Shown: piece by piece, positions 60,355 to 64,000 of the stretch | How positions within the stretch are numbered: the stretch's first letter is position 1 | Layout: every line of letters starts with the position of its first letter | From: Ceratodon purpureus | Taxonomy: Eukaryota > Streptophyta > Bryopsida > Pseudoditrichales > Ditrichaceae | Length of the DNA: 64,000 nucleotides | Direction of reading: 5' to 3' | Assembly (NCBI GenBank): GCA_014871385.1 | Contig: CM026428.1 | Coordinates: 13,704,041-13,768,040, forward strand | Translations under genes and position numbers: made by a program | The notes under the pieces: generated by a model | Database searches by the model: none | What the model was told of the DNA's origin: nothing | The model's input: only the letters and a program-made list of their open reading frames with translations

Positions 60355-60693
60355 ATGCTTCATTCTTTCGATTCTTCCATTCATGCATCTCTCAAAGTCA
60401 AAAGACACAACAAAGCAGTCTGGGAAATTAAAAACCTACTAGTCTCATCCAAAAAATCTCGTTATATTCTAACAAATGCTGGCACCTTCAATGATCAACC
60501 CTTAGAAAATACCGTTCATAACTGGCTACTTCCTTGCACATGTGGCACACAAACATGCCATTGTATTATGACAGATTATCCACACAAACACTTGAAGTTA
60601 AAACCAACAAATATAATCCATTCTCTGAAGTTCTGGTTACTTTCTGCCCTTGATGAAAATCCGATGAGGGTTGTACTTTTCTTTCTGCAATGA
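60355..60693 (+). pseudogene. Possible non-LTR retrotransposon fragment (RT-associated linker)
   Basis: A plus-strand frame of 112 codons with KRHNKAVWEIKNLLV, then ILTNAGTFNDQPLENTVHNW, then a Cys cluster LLPCTCGTQTCHC. I recall similar -NAGT--DQP---T-P-WLLPC-C---C-C stretches upstream of reverse transcriptases in LINE-like proteins, but no RT motif (YADD) is present here. It is followed by the LINE-like tail described at 51535. The segment is missing from the left duplication copy. Confidence 0.42.
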
Positions 60694-61586
60694 AGTTTGT
60701 TCATTTGCCTCCAAAAAAATTAAAAAATACAATCCATTAATCGCTAGTATCACAGCTAGAAGATGAAAAGTCAACCCCTTTATTGTCATCACAACAAGCG
60801 CCAAAGCTCCCACACACATTCCGTCAATGAAACTACTTGCAGACAATTTCAAAATACCTATATAAACCATCAAAAACACCTTTTAAAACATAAAAACTAT
60901 TGCCATTCAATACGCCATGTCTATCCTTCACTGTAAATGAAGAATAGAAAACCACCAACCGTTACCCAAAACATTGGATCCCCCAGAGTAAAAACTTTAG
61001 AACAAATTAAAACAATTTTTTTAATAACTAGAGCTACTTTATTTAAATGTCGGCATACGAGTGTAAAGTCTCTTGTCATTTCTCGCACGTGGGGCTGTTG
61101 GCACAACTCATTTCCTGCATGCGATCGCCCACTCAATAGTACCGAGCCACTTCATCCCCCACATATGCTCAAACCAGTCCTTTAGGGTTCGAATCCGGAC
61201 CATGTAAATGAGACAAACACTCACCTCCAACCAACAATGAGCTCGTGGTTTGGTGTCCAAAGTCACATTTAAATGAACTTTAAAAAACTAATCATTATTG
61301 TTTCTTGTTATTTGTTACTTGTTACTGATTACTTGTGAGCAAAGTGTCTACTGTCAAAAGGGGGGAGTAGATCTTTAATTCCATACCTTTGTACTGTGGG
61401 CATTGAATTGAGGGTGGATAGAATAGTCACTTAATTCACGTCGGTCTCTTCTGAAGACCGAAGTTTGTCTCTCCATTCTTGCTTTCAAGTTCAGCAAGTA
61501 AGCAACTCTATGTTGTTGCATATTAGCAGGTGACCTTGCACTCCTGCTCTATTGTAGGCTGCGGGCAGTGATGCAGGCCATTACAT

Positions 61587-61829
61587 AGTACGTTTGTCCA
61601 GAATTTTTTCTGGAAAATAAAAAAAAGTAAAAATTAGAAAATTATGAAGAAAAAAAACTAATAGAGAATAAATTAGTTTTTGCAATTTTTTAAAATTTTT
61701 AAGTCATTTTAGGTCATTTTCACAAAAAAAATGATAATTTGAAAACTCCGTTTGTGCGATATGAACGACTTTTTTCATATATATTTGTTTGTCACGTGGC
61801 GAACCTGCTATGGTGTTACGGTATTGGAG
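61587..61829. mobile_element. Short MITE family member, copy 3, left end shortened
   Basis: Duplicate of the element at 52396 within the segmental duplication. It starts GTACGTTTGTCC where the left copy has CATAGCGCGTTTGTCC, so about 14 bp of the left end are missing, and it ends CTATGGTGTTACGGTATTG. Confidence 0.55.
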
Positions 61830-62209
61830 AGTAAGTTCTGGCTCTTCAAGCATCATAAATATTTAAGCCAATGTCTAATGTAAGGAAGAGGTGTATTCCC
61901 ACAAAGTACTTGCAAGTGTCTGTCTACAAAAAATATTTTGAAGACCACATCCAAAATTGACATTGTAGGAATGTGCCCCAATTCTTGAATAGTAAATTTT
62001 AGGATCGTAGCCAATTAGAAGTTAAAAGCAAATTTATTTCTGCAAAGGACACTTCCACTAAATCAATAGATTATTACTCAAATTAACCTCTAAAGTTTGT
62101 CAAGACTATATTCACAAAAAACGCACCCAAATTACTATTTTTAATGTAAAAATCATGTATGACTAAAACATCATTCTTTTCCAATTTTAATCATAAGATA
62201 TTCAACTAT

Positions 62210-62720
62210 ATTGATGTAGAAAATAGTTGGATAAATTTCATCGTAATTCATGGTAGATATTAGAAGATTATAACGATTGGAATTTAGAAACAAACTTTTT
62301 GGACACGATTTTGACAAGGTTGACACACACTATTTTTTTTTAAAAAGGCTTTTTGTATAATCAACTTTGGAAGTTTTGGTGCATGTCTAAGAAAACTAAT
62401 TTAGCTAATTGTAAAAAAACAAATCACATAGGAGACAAGTGTAGCATATTGAAAACAATATTTTTATTAAGTTGAAAAAAGAAGAATTATAATTTATATT
62501 TCTTGCCTAGAAATTCTATTATTTTATAAAGTCCTAATCTAAACTGCCAAAGTAAAGATTTATGTTCATCCTTTAAGTGAGAAAAAGAAAAGTCCTAAAA
62601 AACAAGTTTTCTAACTTTTATGATTCAAGGGAAGAAAAAGATTTTTGGGTACATTTATCGAAACAGTGAGAAAACTTTGATCTTTTGTGGAATGAACACT
62701 TCGTATTGAAATAATTTTTT
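62210..62720. repeat. Inverted copy of the 25.4-25.9 kb dispersed repeat
   Basis: The reverse complement matches 25355-25900 in motif order (GTGAGAAAACTTTGAT, CTAACTTTTATG, GGACACGATTTTGACAAGGT). No coding content. Confidence 0.55.
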
Positions 62721-63699
62721 TTATGGAAACATCCAAGATAACAACATTGAGTATTTATAGGAATAATCTCACATGTAACAAATTTATTTAGCATGGTTTT
62801 CTAATTTTCCTACCAAACACAAAATTTTACTTTGGATACCATAACAATATTTACAAATGTCTAATAAAAAAAGAAAAAAAAAAGATTTCCTCTTAGTTTT
62901 ATTATGACAAACCATCACGAAAAAATATCAAATTTTCTTATCTAAAATTGACATCACAAGTACCCAAAATTTCAAAAAGCCCAAATGTGGACAATTGTTC
63001 TTTAGAGATTAAATTGCAATTATTGATAATACACAACCAATTGCAATTGACAATACACAACTAATCACATTTGTCAATTGTCAATTACAATTTACCTCAA
63101 AATAAAAATTGTCTGATTATATATGATGCAACAAAGACCATTAAGATATACAAATGAATTTATTTAGTTGAAAACTTAATTTAAGACTAGAGAATATTAT
63201 ATTTAGGCCAAATTATAGTGCTAATGGATATCAAAAGTTTCTTCATTTGAAGATTTATTGACATATAACGTAAAGTTACAAATTAAGAAGACATATTCAT
63301 GCTTAAATAAAGATCTGATTGGCATTCAAAACTTTAAAGGGCTTGTTGCGTTGATACAATTTTTGTTGAAGCATTGACATGAATTGATTTAAAAGCATAT
63401 ATAATGATCTTCACAAAATATATGCATTGAATTATTATAAAAGACATTCAAATATTAAATATTAATTTATAAAAATAAAGAATGATAATAATTTTTATAA
63501 ACAAGAGTGATTTTCTATAGTTCTAAAATGATATAATTATCCTTACAGATCTCAAATGCCAAAAACAGTTGGTTGTAAAATTATTTCTAACCATATCTTG
63601 AAAAGTATAATCTTTCATAATAAAATGGATAAGGACAAAAAACATAACAATGCTAGAATTGTGGAGTGTAAGAAATTTAAAGAATTGAAAGAAAAAATA

Positions 63700-64000
63700 T
63701 TAATATAAGGTGCTAGGCGGCTAAGCCTTTAGTACAAGAAATTAACAGATTTGACAGAAGTTATACTTGAGAAGCTCTTTTTATGCGGCCGAGCTTCACA
63801 TTACAAGGAAGTTCAAGAACTGACAGAAAGAGTACTTGAATGTGCTATTAGACGGCTACACTTTATAGGCAGCCAAGCTTCACATTACAAGGAATTTCAA
63901 GAATTGACAGAAAGAGTACTTGTATGTGCTATTAGACGGCTATGCTTCACAGTACAAGGAATTTCAGGAATTGACAAAAGAATACTTCAATGTGCTATTA
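63700..64000. repeat. Minisatellite array, inverted, runs off right edge
   Basis: Reverse complement of the minisatellite unit: AAGGAATTTCAAGAATTGAC, then AGAAAGAGTACTTG, then GTGCTATTAGACGGCTA. Several units to position 64000. Its orientation is opposite to the arrays at 50.5 and 58.7 kb. Confidence 0.88.

Larger units (their letters stand above)
56200..61840. repeat. Segmental duplication, right copy
   Basis: Second copy of 48661-52690, about 1.6 kb longer. Part of this is the 344-bp insertion at 57718-58061 and the stretch at 60360-61500, which has no counterpart on the left. Contains its own, more diverged minisatellite. Confidence 0.78.

Noticed and set aside
61170-61200. GGGTTCGAATCCGGACC, T-arm-like sequence of a tRNA
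   Set aside because: The arms do not pair as a T-stem, and no matching D-arm, anticodon stem or acceptor stem is upstream.
1-64000. CRISPR arrays, bacterial operons, ribosomal RNA genes
   Set aside because: None seen; the sequence is eukaryotic nuclear, and the tandem repeats lack the repeat-spacer pattern of CRISPR.

Overview
This is nuclear DNA of a land plant. Split genes carry short GT-AG introns, and the plant-specific proteins include DRM-type DNA methyltransferases and succinate dehydrogenase subunit 5. There are many plant-type MITEs and long AT-rich intergenic stretches. The species cannot be fixed from sequence alone. The intact DRM is 924 residues in my model, which is long for the family, so I would not assume a flowering plant.

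Layout. Two DRM genes lie about 46 kb apart on the minus strand: a 5' part at 194-890 that runs off the left edge, and a complete ten-exon gene at 43153-47195. Their 5' flanks are also related, so this is a gene duplication. The left copy lacks the exons that encode the first UBA domain. At 4826-6676 (+) is a five-exon gene for a small basic protein with a SAP-like N-terminal motif. Its 3' half and downstream flank were copied to about 27.4-29.2 kb, where splice acceptors are lost. A second family, with a small ORF and its leader, occurs three times (13.4, 26.7 and 37.0 kb). The middle copy is fused to the SAP-gene fragment.

The most interesting locus is 17.2-21.5 kb. A decayed ACD11/glycolipid-transfer-protein-like gene (minus strand) has its intron interrupted by a 3.5 kb element with 17-bp terminal inverted repeats and TTA target duplications, which are PIF/Harbinger hallmarks. 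Inside the element is an intron-containing, apparently open copy of SDH5. The insertion sits on the ACD11 splice donor, and the target duplication restores GTAAG.

The rest is mostly transposon-derived: a CACTA-type MITE and a TTAACCC-family MITE, each with a visible empty site in a paralogous copy; a perfect-hairpin Stowaway-like MITE; an Emigrant/pogo-like MITE; an 875-bp element with 14-bp flanking repeats; a CACTA transposase relic; and an orphan protein-kinase exon. From 48.6 kb rightwards there is a local segmental duplication (48.6-52.7 versus 56.2-61.8 kb) containing a ~66-bp minisatellite with higher-order structure. A third, inverted minisatellite array runs off the right edge.

Exon models were built by eye from consensus splice sites, reading phase and remembered family sequences. 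No search was run.
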